A stretch of DNA of 64,000 bases from Notospermus geniculatus. Its lineage: Eukaryota; Nemertea; Pilidiophora; Heteronemertea; Lineidae. Each line of letters starts with the position of its first letter. The stretch's first letter is position 1. The stretch spans positions 30,340-94,339 of the forward strand of contig NMRB01001409.1 in the NCBI GenBank assembly GCA_002633025.1, in the 5' to 3' direction. This document shows, piece after piece, positions 46,513 to 58,085 of the stretch. The position numbers and the translations under genes are program-made. Below the pieces are notes generated by a model. It ran no database searches, was not told the origin of the DNA, and worked only from the letters and a program-made list of their open reading frames with translations.

Positions 46513-46849
46513 TATTGTTCAAGTGGCCACTACTACTACTACTAAAGGTTTCCTGAGGCTATTATTTGCTGTGAGCTATTTTAAGACCTGTCATTGACTC
46601 CCCTCACTTCCTTGCCTTAGGACCGCCCTAATTTTTCTGATTAGGCCAGAGAGGAGTCATGCCATACGGTCGGTAATGCAGGTACTGTTTAATACACAAT
46701 GTCTTCATCGTATGAAGCGTCATGCAAATCGTACGTATATCACGGGGGATCTCAACACCTTACACCTCGATGAAATGGAAGTATTACTCAGTCATGGCAG
46801 TAACGTGTGTGTTGTGTTCCTTTCACGCCAGGGACCTGCTGTGCCAGAG

Positions 46850-47070
46850 AAGAAGTGAATCAGTTATGCTAATTAACCAGTTGATCCGGTAAACTTCTGA
46901 ACCAGTTATGCCAGTAAACCAGTTGAGCAAGCAAACTAATGAACCAATCAATATTAACCAGCGCTGGCAGTAAGCTTGTGACCGTTCACTCTCAAGTGGA
47001 GCAGTTGAACTGGTAAAACTAACCAATTATGCCAGTGAACTAGTTGAGCCAGTAAACTTGTGAAACCGTA
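46850..47070. repeat. Degenerate ~18-bp repeat (CCAGTTGAGCCAGTAAAC)
   Basis: Variants such as ccagttatgccagtaaacca, ccagttgagcaagcaaac and actagttgagccagtaaac recur in tandem. Confidence 0.6.
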
Positions 47071-47369
47071 AAAGAGATCTCGACGAAGCAGGAATCTGAT
47101 GATAAATCAATTCCTACTCGATGTACGGGAATTTTGAATCAAGTTGTTGATGTCTACCATTAATGTTAGTGCTTTGAGCGAAGAACCTTTTACATTCAGG
47201 ATTAAAAGGTTCTGCACTCACAACGCTGATTGAAAGTAATATCGGCAATGCAGCACCGTCCAAGGCAGAGTCATCGTTGCCAACGTTTACGACTTGTACG
47301 GAATTTTGATACGACTTGTACGGTATTTGATCATTTGGCCAATGCGAAATTCCCTCGTCAACAACGGAT

Positions 47370-47881
47370 TCATACTGTCAGAAGGCCATTGCGAAAGCAA
47401 CAAAAAACAGAAATTAACTTCTCCTTTACATCATTTCGAAACTTTTTACCACCCCCGATGCAATATAAGTAGAAATTGATACCAAAGTTAATCTGCCAGA
47501 TGTTGACCAAGATGTAGTGCTGACAGAAGAATCTCAAGCTCCAGTATTCCTTTGTCATGTCGTAGATAGCCTTGACCTCTTCGATCCCCATGATGATGAT
47601 ATTTATTCGATACGGAATAGACGTCATGACGTAAGCGATACTGACAAGAATCAACATTCTGGTCAAGTAGTTGGTCTCTTTCTCTCGTGTTTTCAGCTCT
47701 TTCTTGCTAACACCCATTTTCTTCCTTTCCTTTGATGCCATGTGCAACGAAATAACGATCCACACATTGCAGAAAACGATGAGAACAAACGGCAGGACTG
47801 TTCCGATGACCAACTGAGCCAAATTTCCCAGAATTCCAAGTTCAGGGGCATCGTCCACGATCATACGCACTATACCTTTAC
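47370..47881 (-). CDS. GPCR-5 exon 3 (TM5-TM7), chimeric
   Basis: The acceptor is cctttcag/gtaaagg, as in GPCR-2. The breakpoint between GPCR-2-like and GPCR-3-like sequence is near 47600-47690. Confidence 0.88.
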
Positions 47882-50800
47882 CTGAAAGGATGCAAGACGA
47901 GCGTTGGAATCTGTGCTTTCTATTTACCGGTATGACGTAGAAGCCTTGATGACAAAAAATACTATTGCTCTGTCCCTCGAGTACAACTGTCAGAACAGTA
48001 GTATACCTAGTCTGTTCATCCCAGATTATGCAAATGAGGTTCATTATGCAAGCTCTCGACCAATCAGATTGCGGCATTTGCCCTCATTAACATAATCTGT
48101 GGAGGTATTTGTGGAGGGACTTGTGGAGGAAGGTGATACGGATTTCCTGGCCGTAACCCTATGATGAGCTGCTGCTGGGGCTTCCTAACACTAGTCCCAT
48201 GAGTACGTGCAGTATCTGGGTGCCCTTGAGGTAATTACGTAATTACGTAAACATTGACAGGTGATATAGTTTGTTTATTAATGATATNNNNNNNNNNNNN
48301 NNNNNNNNNNNNNNNNNNNNNNNNNNNNNNNNNNNNNNNNNNNNNNNNNNNNNNNNNNNNNNNNNNNNNNNNNNNNNNNNNNNNNNNNNNNNNNNNNNNN
48401 NNNNNNNNNNNNNNNNNNNNNNNNNNNNNNNNNNNNNNNNNNNNNNNNNNNNNNNNNNNNNNNNNNNNNNNNNNNNNNNNNNNNNNNNNNNNNNNNNNNN
48501 NNNNNNNNNNNNNNNNNNNNNNNNNNNNNNNNNNNNNNNNNNNNNNNNNNNNNNNNNNNNNNNNNNNNNNNNNNNNNNNNNNNNNNNNNNNNNNNNNNNN
48601 NNNNNNNNNNNNNNNNNNNNNNNNNNNNNNNNNNNNNNNNNNNNNNNNNNNNNNNNNNNNNNNNNNNNNNNNNNNNNNNNNNNNNNNNNNNNNNNNNNNN
48701 NNNNNNNNNNNNNNNNNNNNNNNNNNNNNNNNNNNNNNNNNNNNNNNNNNNNNNNNNNNNNNNNNNNNNNNNNNNNNNNNNNNNNNNNNNNNNNNNNNNN
48801 NNNNNNNNNNNNNNNNNNNNNNNNNNNNNNNNNNNNNNNNNNNNNNNNNNNNNNNNNNNNNNGTCATTTAGCTCTTCTAGCATATGATCCCTTTCATCCG
48901 CATGCTCAGCATATGCTTGTTCAACCATTTCAGAGACTATTGCCGGTAGTTTACGCTTTCCATAATCGTTCTCACTGTCTTCATCTGTATTCTCCGTATC
49001 ATCTGACGAATTAGGAATGACACTACCGGTACTGTCTTCACTGTCTTCACTATCGTCACTGGATTCTTCACTCTGCCTTTCATACATTTCATCTTTATGG
49101 TCCATATCAGCATCTTCTGTATGCACTGACCTGTTGTGTCGGTACAGACTGAATCGGGTAGCAAAATGTCTGCCACACTTTGCACAGAGATGGGCCATCT
49201 TTCTTTTACAATGGATTGATGTTATGGGGATATCATCACACTTTTATTGAAAACAAACGATCAGGTGCACATACTGTACGCTATGTGCCCATAGGCCTAC
49301 TTTCAAATCATGGACACATATCATGTACCGGTACACATAATGTACAACAGGTGCAAGCCACAACGGAACTGTGCGCAACCCATCCATTGATACAGGCTTG
49401 GAGTGGTCAGGTTTTTTTTTACTGATGTGCAGTATGAGCACGTGGCACATGTGCACATAATGTGCACATGTGCCTATGTGTACATAGTGTACATAGCGTA
49501 CAACCCGTCCATAAGGCCCATATCTATTCATACAGGTTTCCCCACCGCCTTGTTTTTGGTACGATTTTTTTGCGAAAATGTCGAGGTTATTTTTGAGGAT
49601 GTTTCTGATTGGTCATATCGAATCACATGATCTCAGCGGCACACTATGCTTCAGTAAAAAAATGGCCGCCATCCTTTTCTTCACTTGAGAAGTTCAACGC
49701 TCTGTGGTACCATTACTAACCCTTCATCAGGTAAGGTACCATACTTCAACTCATTCTTTTATGTGTAGCAATACAGTTTTTATGCTTATTGACAACTACG
49801 TGTAATAAGATCATTCAAATACGTAAATTAGAACTGTCTTGTCGAGCAGTCCTGATCGGTGTGTACACTCGCGAGCACTGCAGGGATATACGGGGCGACC
49901 CTGTGTGTATGTATGAACTAGGTTACCATAATAAACACAGCGTGTCGCTTCAACCGGAACAACCGGGCCTAATCCCGCGAGATTTTGCGAGACTTGGGCT
50001 TGGGATCTAGAACCGATCAACCACGCCCCCAGGTAAATGTCGGAGGCTTGTGCCCTGTTGTTCAATCTCGTACCCAGATCTACCTCATCCGAGGGTTTCT
50101 CTGGAAAGGGCTGCGACTTGTCCAAAATTTCTGGACAACCGCTGGCAGCGTGCCAAAATGTTTGTTTCACACAATATTTCGTTCTTCGATGGCTGAAAAA
50201 TATCATATATGCCTAATGCAGCCGTCAATACGAACTCTGTACCCCCTCTGGTCAGACACTCGACACCTATTCGCCATTTGACAAAAAAATGGAGGGCCAG
50301 ACTTCACCATTTTTTCACCCAGGATTGGGATATCATTCACCAGGAAGTCGTTCTCTTAGTTTTGACACCCCACGAGGTCACCATTTTTTCACTCTGTGCG
50401 TCATTGCCGCCAATTGCATTGGGTATCCAGTCAAAACATCCCGGTGTAACGTTTTTCAGTGAGGCCCGTGTGCCAGTGCGACATTGCAATAGATTGACGG
50501 GAAAAGGGCCACTTGACAATGAGCGACACACAGCAGAGAAACAGCGAGTCTCGTTTCCCAACTTGTGTTCCGAACGATGGGAATCACACAGAAACATGGC
50601 CCACTGAAAAACGTCACACCGGTTTCTGATCACCCAAACGACCTCGGGTCGGCCGTGTTTGTACCGATATTACACCGGTTAGCCAATAAATTACAATCTC
50701 ACGAGCTGCAAATAAGCACCTTTTGCTGCTCATGGTTGTCCTCGGATTGCAGTAAACCGGGGCCGTTTTCACCAGCACTGGGGTCCTTTCGNTTTGAGTA

Positions 50801-52430
50801 TTAGAGCAAATTTCAAACGAATAGTTTAGTTGGGAACATCATGCCGCGGGTGCCAGGTCGGTGTGATTCGCCTCGAAATTAGTATATCGCGCATGCGCAG
50901 TATTCCTGAAGTCGTCAGCCCTTTTCAGTGGTGTTGTAGGAACGTAAACCCACTGGGGACGAGTTTGCCCTGTTGTTCAGGTTACGTGCATGTACTGTCG
51001 CTTATGCAAGCCTGATTCATCTGACCATCGATGGTGGCGCTGACTGATATTTTCAGCACCAGCGAACGTCATTATTAGTTAGTAATTTAAAAAACGCTTC
51101 GGCACGTTAGTAAAACTCAGTCTCAGCTTTTTATTCATGTTGACAGATCCATTTTTAACCCTCACATTTCCGTGCGCAAAGGACTTCAATTTTTCAAAAT
51201 TCAAACGGTCCCTGCTCATTGAAACGTGAAGTGTAAACAACGACACTGGTATCATTCGATGCAGAATCACAACCTCTACAAAGGGATATTTACAGTTTTT
51301 CAAAACTCATTAGTACGTTTATTTTACGGGGATTTTTTTGAGAGTCTAATATTTTCTGATACACCCTGTAATTTCCTTGCGGCAACTACGGCCCAAAGGC
51401 ATTGTAATAGGAGCAGTCAGCCGCGCGTGTTGCCAAAAGGTGGCAGCAACGGTCTAGCGGACCAATGCAAAAGAAACTTCTCTTGATTGGTGCTCAATCA
51501 AGAATGGATGGGTCCGCTACAGTCAGAAACTTCCGATGGCTTGGGAGCCAACCAACCTGTATTTTCTTCGTGGACGTATTGGAAAGTGAACATAATGTAG
51601 AAGTTTAAACCACTTATTAGTACAAACGTCATCACTATGGTTATGAAGGCCCGTCGTGTGCTGCAGAGGCTGGGAGCAACCATCGGAAACCTGACCACTA
51701 TCAACCTATCAACCGTCATCTCGGCCAAGAGAAAGCCGGACGAAATGGCGAACACGTAGGCCAGATACCACATGAACCTGGAAAACAGTGCGAGAAGTTT
51801 TGCTATAAATTAGTTAGTGACATTGCTAGGAGACCTACGACAATGGCCTTGTGGTTTGAAGTCAAGCACACTTAGCTTTTTTCAGTCCACCCCTCGTACC
51901 TCTGACGAGAACTGTATTTCTGATATTTGTGAGTTTTCGCAAAGCCCCCGAAACGCCGTCGCGAACGTCTATCCTATTGTTCGGAAACTCCCTAGGTATT
52001 TTCGTCTGAATGCAGAGTATTACTTCTCTGAGAAAAAAAAAGCTCGTTTTCCGTTATAGTGGAGAGCGAAAAAATCTTTTGATACTCACTTCATGTCAAA
52101 TTCAGTTAATTGATGCGTTTCCCAAATATTTTGAAATATTCCCCAAACAAACTCTTCAAGAAGGACCCCTGAATCAGCCATAGCTAAGGCAGTCATGTAG
52201 TTACAGGTCGAGATTCGTCTGTTATCCTTCCGTAGTGTTATCAGTATGGACATGATGTTTCCGATAAGTCCAATTGCTATAATAGGAATCCATGAATACT
52301 TCGCGGCGATCTCGTACACAATACGAAGGATCAGCACCGCTGGGTCTACCTCCGTGCTCACTGGTGATAATGAAGAAGAGCTGGGATATACATGAAGTGG
52401 CTCCGCCATCATCCCAGAAATCTTCTGCAT
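47370..52430 (-). CDS. GPCR-5: intact rhodopsin-type GPCR, 3 exons, 357 aa
   Basis: Exon 1 is 52430-52090 (341 nt), exon 2 is 51777-51557 (221 nt), exon 3 is 47881-47370 (512 nt), total 1074 nt in frame. N-terminus, TM1-TM4 and TM5-ICL3 are close to GPCR-2. From TM6 on (YRINIIIMGIEEVKAIYDM, FFCQHYIL, 3' flank) it follows the GPCR-3/-6 type, so exon 3 is a chimera. Class A motifs are as in GPCR-2 and there is no extracellular cysteine. Intron 2 is 3.7 kb and holds an N gap, a zinc-finger frame and a 902-bp transposon. Confidence 0.88.
48288..48862. other. Assembly gap
   Basis: A run of 575 Ns in GPCR-5 intron 2. Confidence 0.99.
48863..49198 (-). CDS. C2H2 zinc-finger protein with acidic tail, partial
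   Basis: From ATG at 49198 the frame starts MAHLCAKCGRHFATRF and has one C2H2 finger (C-x2-C-x12-H-x4-H). A long Asp/Glu/Ser-rich stretch follows (SEESSDDSEDSEDSTG), then a charged helix running into the gap. It has 112 codons and no stop before the Ns. Single N-terminal fingers with acidic linkers are common in mobile-element proteins, and its position inside an intron fits that, but I do not recognise the family. Confidence 0.55.
49435..49505 (+). repeat. GTGCACAT / GTACATAG alternating repeat
   Basis: Repeated words gtgcacataatgtgcacatg and gtgtacatagtgtacatag form overlapping palindromes. Confidence 0.6.
49549..49785 (+). repeat. Dispersed repeat in GPCR-5 intron 2
   Basis: This is the paralogous copy of 36825-37060. 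Confidence 0.75.
50065..50966. mobile_element. 902-bp insertion in GPCR-5 intron 2 with 13-bp flanking duplication
   Basis: It is flanked by gccctgttgttca at 50052-50064 and 50967-50979; the empty site is in GPCR-2 (about 37335-37350). The ends atctcgtacccag and ctggggacgagtt are near-complements. It has no transposase frame. The 13-bp duplication is unusually long for a DNA transposon. Confidence 0.8.
51557..51777 (-). CDS. GPCR-5 exon 2 (TM3-TM4)
   Basis: The acceptor is ttccag/gttcatg and the donor acag/gttggt. It reads FMWYLAYVFAISSG and ends YVHEENTG. Confidence 0.9.
52090..52430 (-). CDS. GPCR-5 exon 1 (N-terminus, TM1-TM2)
   Basis: The donor is atgaa/gtgagt. It differs from GPCR-2 by a few residues (LRKDN for VQKDN, HQLTEF for HPPTEF). 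Confidence 0.9.
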
Positions 52431-52815
52431 TCACCGCCGATGCTAGAGAGAGTGCAATGAACACATAAAATCATGCAAGTGATTGAAATGAAATACTGGC
52501 TGCTCACCGGGTGTATGTTGAGGAACCGATGCCTGAATTTGTGTTGTGTCGCCCTGCATTTTTTGAGGTTCTTGTCCCCATCAATCTAAGATCGACACAT
52601 AGACAATGTATAAACGTTGTTGGTTGTTGCACACTGACTTGGTGCAAATCCTGCTGAACCCATCGTCGTTGCATTTCTTCTTTGTAAGTGATACCGGAAA
52701 TGTAAGTAAGTTCTATAGTTTCATATTCAGAGTTAGCATCGACTCTGTAATATAATTTCCATGGAGCAAGTCAGTCATACATATCACAGGGAACTAAAAA
52801 AATCGTATGCATTCT

Positions 52816-53364
52816 GTCACGTACGACAACAGGAAGGACGAAAGGAAGGACGAACAGCAAGGACTTGGTTGTACGATAACTCATGAGAGTCGTATATTCT
52901 GATAGAGTAGTATTTCTTTGCTGGGTAGGCCCAAAAAAACGGTCGTATCTGACACCTGAAATTACATTGACCAGAGTTTAGTACGAGAATGGATTTTAAA
53001 GTCGACACAGAAATAGGAATTAGAAAACACGGTTCTAAGGAGTATAACTTGCGATGAACATTGAGAACCAAAACATCAAAATATTGTGTCTGCACTAGCG
53101 TACTTCACGTTTCCTCTGCCAGTAAAACGCTAACCATGCCAACGTGGCACCAACCCGCATGGGTAAAACACGACAGGGTAACGCCGTCCCTGACGCGTGA
53201 ACAAAGCTTAGTTCCGAATGAACCAGCGAACTTCGGTTCCCCTAATAAATAGCCTGGCGGAGCGCATTACGCAACGCCGATTAATTCAATAGGGCCTATG
53301 GCCAGACAGACCAGTTGACACCCTAGTGGTGTCAGCGAGTGCAGGGTATTACCAATCCGTGACA
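52816..53364. mobile_element. 549-bp insertion between GPCR-5 and GPCR-6
   Basis: It is absent from block 1 (empty site near 39012-39026). The ends are gtcacg and cgtgac and the flanking repeat is cattct (52810-52815, 53365-53370). The interior is not recognised. Confidence 0.7.
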
Positions 53365-53904
53365 CATTCTTGCAGCCAGTCGTCCTATGAGAGAAGGCTA
53401 TTTTTCTTTCTGTCGGATTGGCAAACTGAGAAGTTGCAATCGGATAATTTGGGAGGGATATAGAGTTACTACATGTATATAGAGTGAAGAATGGACTACA
53501 CCATGGTGAAAGATGTTCATTCCAGGGTGTTTTGAAGAGATGCACTATAGAATTCGACATATAGTGAAGGTGATGTTGACAATCATAATGTTGATGTCTA
53601 TTACCAGGATAATGCCGGTGGTATTGACAATATTCAACATTATGCCTTGCTAGTATTGTTATCAATAAGGTGCTTATGGCGCTGACGTAGAGTAAATTGC
53701 AGCCAACGTTTTTGACAACTTTTGATATCTTAATCATTGCATCTGAGGTCCTCATCAACTACTGATTCATATTGTGAGAAGGCCATACCGAAAAGCAACC
53801 AAAAACAGACTTTAATTTCTCCTTTACGTCATTTCGAAATTTCTCACCACCTCCGATGCAGTACAAGTAGAAATTGATACCAAAGTTAATCTCCCAGATG
53901 TTAA

Positions 53905-54118
53905 AGGGACCCTAGAGGCAGCTTGCTATTGGGCTACTAACAGTACTGCCACTATACAGCAGGTGGCGCTAGTAATCACGAACTCATGAATTGTGGATCA
54001 AATATTGACATTGATGAAATTTTACTTCAAAATTAATGCCCAAGTTGGATCCTCATGCCACCAATTCTGTGTTAGTAATCATATCAATATGCACTATAAA
54101 GCTGCTTCTAGAGGCCCT
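53905..54118. mobile_element. 214-bp TTAA element inside GPCR-6 TM7
   Basis: It is flanked by TTAA at 53901-53904 and 54119-54122. The ends are agggaccctagaggcagctt and aagctgcttctagaggccct. The empty site is in GPCR-3 (gatgttaagcatgatg). Confidence 0.9.
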
Positions 54119-54602
54119 TTAAGCATGATGTAATGCTGACAGAAGTATCGCAATGACCAGTATTCCTTTGACATATCGTATAATGCCTTGATCTCTTGAA
54201 TCCCGATGATGACGACATTGATTCGATACGGAATAGACGTCATGACGTAAGCAATACTGACAAGAATCAACATTCTGGTCAAGTATAGTTTGTCTCCTTC
54301 TCTCGTGTTTTTTTGTCCTTGTTGCTGACACCCATTTTGTTCCTTTCCTTAGATGCGCTGTGCAGCGCGATTACGATCCACACATTACAGAAAACAATGA
54401 TTACAAAAGGCAGAACTGTCCCGATGGCTAATTGCACCGAATTTCCGAGATTTTCTAACTCAGGTGCATCTTCGACGGTCATTCGAATACCATGCCCTGT
54501 AATTTGAGACAGGTCTCGATCGCCAAAAACAAACAAAAAATGCCAATAACCCCCCTTAGGAATACACCATCACCAGGGTGAACTCCAGGGTGCCATTGAA
54601 GG

Positions 54603-54872
54603 GATGAACTATAAAGGGAGTAAGAAATAAAAGTAGAAAATAAGAAGTGGGAAATTTTGCACGAATTTTTCAATTTCTCAAATTGGGAGAAAATTTTTTC
54701 CCATTTTGAGAAATAGCGCCTGAAAAATCAGACAAAATGTCATGTCATTTTAAGAAAATTTTTCAAAATGGGAAAAAAACTTTCTCCCAATTTGAGAAAT
54801 TGAAAAATTCGGCAAAATTCCAAAATCTCCCACTTCTTAAACTTTCCACTTTTATTTCATACTCCCTTTTAG
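54603..54872. mobile_element. Palindromic element in GPCR-6 intron 2
   Basis: It is the same insertion as 40053-40322, duplicated with the block. Confidence 0.75.
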
Positions 54873-55705
54873 ATCTGAATTCGATAATAGTATAGGGTGA
54901 TGTGACATTCGTAACTTACCAGGGTAATGTGATGTTGAGTCAATTAACATTCGTGGACAGAGCACAGCGTGGTTGCTGTATTAAAGCACCACGGTATTGC
55001 CACTTTCTGTCGACAGCCGGCGCCACCGGTAGCCGTTCTCCAATACTGTAGTTAAGCCTGTCGCCCCAGTGTTGGATAATGTATGATTACACTACAATGC
55101 ACGTAGTAGCATGCGTAGTTTACCAAGTCGTCAATAGAGGTCTCCCTTAACGCGGGTAGGTGTAACGCAGGATTGGGAAGCAATACTGTGGTCCTTTAAG
55201 AAACACTATTTCTTACCGGTATCTTTGTCACGAACCTCCTTATAGGTGAACATGATATACAGATTCAAACCACTTATCAAAACAAATGTCCCAGCAATAG
55301 TTTTAAAGGCCCGGCGTGATGTGCAGAGCCGTGGAGCAGCCATCGGGAATCTGACCACTATCAACCTGTCCACCGTCATCTCAGCCAAGAGAAAACCTGA
55401 CGATATGGCGAATACGAAGGCGAGATACAAAATCAGCCTGAAAAACGAACACACTGTATTATCCCTTTTGTTACTCTCTGGAAACAGACCTGATTATTTC
55501 AGGATCCACTACGACCGTAGCAAGTCAGAGGTCTTTTTGTACATTTAGTACATGTACATTTAAATGACTCTCACTCACTAGTCTAAGGCAATCATGGATT
55601 TTGTTGGTGTATTTTTCAAGAAAGGCTGTTTCCTTTGCTTGATTGAACCTGTGAATAAAACCTTCCTGTACGACGCCGGTAATTTATAAGGTTAGTTGGA
55701 TTCTA

Positions 55706-56255
55706 CCGCACACAGAAAAAAATCGATCTCAGCTCGAGATAAAATGAGTCTCTAGCCTGCTATTTTGTCCTTAAAATGAGTTTCTTTGCTACTCGAACAC
55801 AGAATGAGTACCAGTTTTCTAAGGCTTTACCAGTTTTCTTGCATCGACTGGAGATAACTGCAACTGGAATCTCATTCTGAAGTGGCGACAAAGTCTACTC
55901 ATTTTGAGTTTTTTTTACTCATTTTGAGTTTTTCAGTTCTCCAGTCGATGGGACAGGGCATCAGCTGGCGAAAATTGAAAACAAACCGAGGGGAACCAAA
56001 ATCTGCTCAGGAGGAGCTCGGTGGTGTGGTGGTTCTGGTGTCCGACCTGCGATGGAGACATCACTTGTTTATTTGATTCGAGACAACAGACAATCCGGTG
56101 GAAACAGCTAAGAATCATTTTAACCAGTTGGAGACAATGTCATCTCAAGTGGAGACCCAGTTATGTATGTTCGAGTTGCAAAACAAACTCATTTTAGGGA
56201 CAAGAGTTGGAGATTCATTTTATCTCGAGATGAGATCGTTTTTCTTTCTGTGTAC
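55706..56255. mobile_element. Inverted-repeat element in GPCR-6 intron 1, interior flipped
   Basis: It has the same flanks as 41376-41966 (ggattctaccg, gtacactcggaagctcactg), but the segment gttggagacaatgtcatctc is on the opposite strand. The B-box half of the tRNA-like segment is deleted (gtccgacc joined to tgcgatgg). Confidence 0.8.
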
Positions 56256-57809
56256 ACTCGGAAGCTCACTGCATGTCAAACTCGGTCGGTGGATGCGATT
56301 CCTTTATGTTGAGAAATACTCCCCACACAAGTTCTGCAACAAGGACCCCTGAATCAGCCAGAGCTAAGGCAGTCATGTAGTTACAGGTCGAGATTCGTCT
56401 GTTATCCTTCTGTACTGTTATCAATATGGACATGATGTTTCCGAAAAGTCCAATAGCTATAATTGGAATCCATGAATACTTCGTAACGATTTCGTGCACA
56501 ACACGAAGGATCAGCACCTCTGGGTCTACCTCCGTACTGACTGGTGATAATGAAGAAGTGATGGGGTACGATGACGCTGCCATTATTCCAGAGACCTGCA
56601 GAAATCACCGCCGATGCTTTCAGGAATGAAATGAACGCTCAAGTAGTCAGTCATGCAAACTATGTGAATATGGGTGACCGATTTTTGGTTCAGGAATCAA
56701 TGCGTCAATTTGTGCCGATTCGCACTGCACAGCGGCATTCTTGTCAACACACTAAGATTTACTGCTGTCAGTGGTGTCGTTGTTGTTGCAGACTGCCTTG
56801 GAGCAAATGCTGCGCAACATCCATCGTCGTTGTTTTTATTCCTTGTAAGTGATACCTCGAGCATAAATACAATATAAGTTACGATGTTTCATATTCAATG
56901 TTACATGTAGCATCGACCCTCGCTTCATGCGAATTACGTTCCATACACATTATCGCGAAGCAAAAAAAATCCGAATGCGTTTACAGCCAGCCGCCCTAGC
57001 AGGAGGCTACCTTTTCTTCCTTTCTGATTTGGCAAATCGAGAAGTGGTACCGTACTCTTTGGACTTGAATCGTACCCTCCGGACATGGGTGGGCTGGTCC
57101 GTCAGCGGCAACTTACCTATAGTCATTGGCGACACGATGAGCAAAACATGTCACTTCAACTGCAGTTTGATCATGACATATTCAACTCCTTCGTTATCCA
57201 ATCACCGTTATAGTCTTGTTAAGTGCAGACTCCAGTCCTTAAGGGCCCACTTCTCAAAAGCTTTTCATCTGTTACTGATTTATACAGTGAGAAGGCCTTT
57301 GCAAAAACAAGAAAAAATATTCCTTAATTTCTCCTTTACGCTATTCCGAAATTTCCTACCACCCCCAATGCAGTAGGCCTACAGATAGAAATTGATACCA
57401 AAATTATGTTGCAGATGTTAAGCAGGATGAAGTGCTCACAAAAGTATCGCAGTGACCAGTATTCCTTTGTCATATCGTACATTTCGCTGATCTGAGGGAT
57501 TTCTCTGATGACAACATACAATCGAATCGGAATGGACGTCATCACGTAAGCAATGCTGACAAGAATCAACATTCTGGTCAAGTAGTTTGTCTCCTTCTCT
57601 CGTGTTTTTTTGTCCTTGTTGCTGACACCCATTTTGTTCCTTTCTTTAGATGCGTTCTTCAGCGCGATTACGATCCACACTTTGCAGAAAACAATGATTA
57701 CAAACTAGGCAGAACTGTCCCGATGGCTAACTGCCCCCCCCCCAATTCCCCAGATTTTCTAATTCAGGAGCGCCTTCGACAGCCATGCGCACAATAGCCT
57801 GTCCTGAAA

Positions 57810-58080
57810 TAACATGAGCGAAATTTCAGACTCAATTCGTCATTATCTCACGCTGAGAATCAAATCTCCATCAAAAGACAAACACAAAATCTTAAGGTGC
57901 CCATCCACGAGAGAGTTTTCTATCAGAAGTTGGCTCACAATGGGCAATTCACCATTTTTGTTTCCTCACGGCTTACGCTGACATGGCTGAGACCAATGAC
58001 ACAACAAACCGCTCATAGTTGAGTTGCCCATAGAGTGCCAACTTGCGCGAGAAAACTCGCCCGTGGATAAGAACCTATAG
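57810..58080. other. GPCR-7 intron 2, 3' part
   Basis: No gene. Inverted words (cgagagagttttctatcag / gcgcgagaaaactcgcccg; gttggctcacaatgggcaa / ttgcccatagagtgccaac) suggest a palindromic element at about 57910-58068. Confidence 0.5.
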
Positions 58081-58085
58081 GGCTG

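Larger units (their letters stand above)
53759..56583 (-). pseudogene. GPCR-6: GPCR pseudogene, twin of GPCR-3
   Basis: Exon 1 is 56583-56270, exon 2 is 55437-55217, exon 3 is 54496-53759, all with intact splice sites. A 2-nt insertion at the start of TM6 (aagtatagtttg for aagtagtttg) shifts the frame, and a 214-bp transposon at 53905-54118 interrupts TM7. Exon 2 and both flanking intron segments read identical to GPCR-3. Confidence 0.9.
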
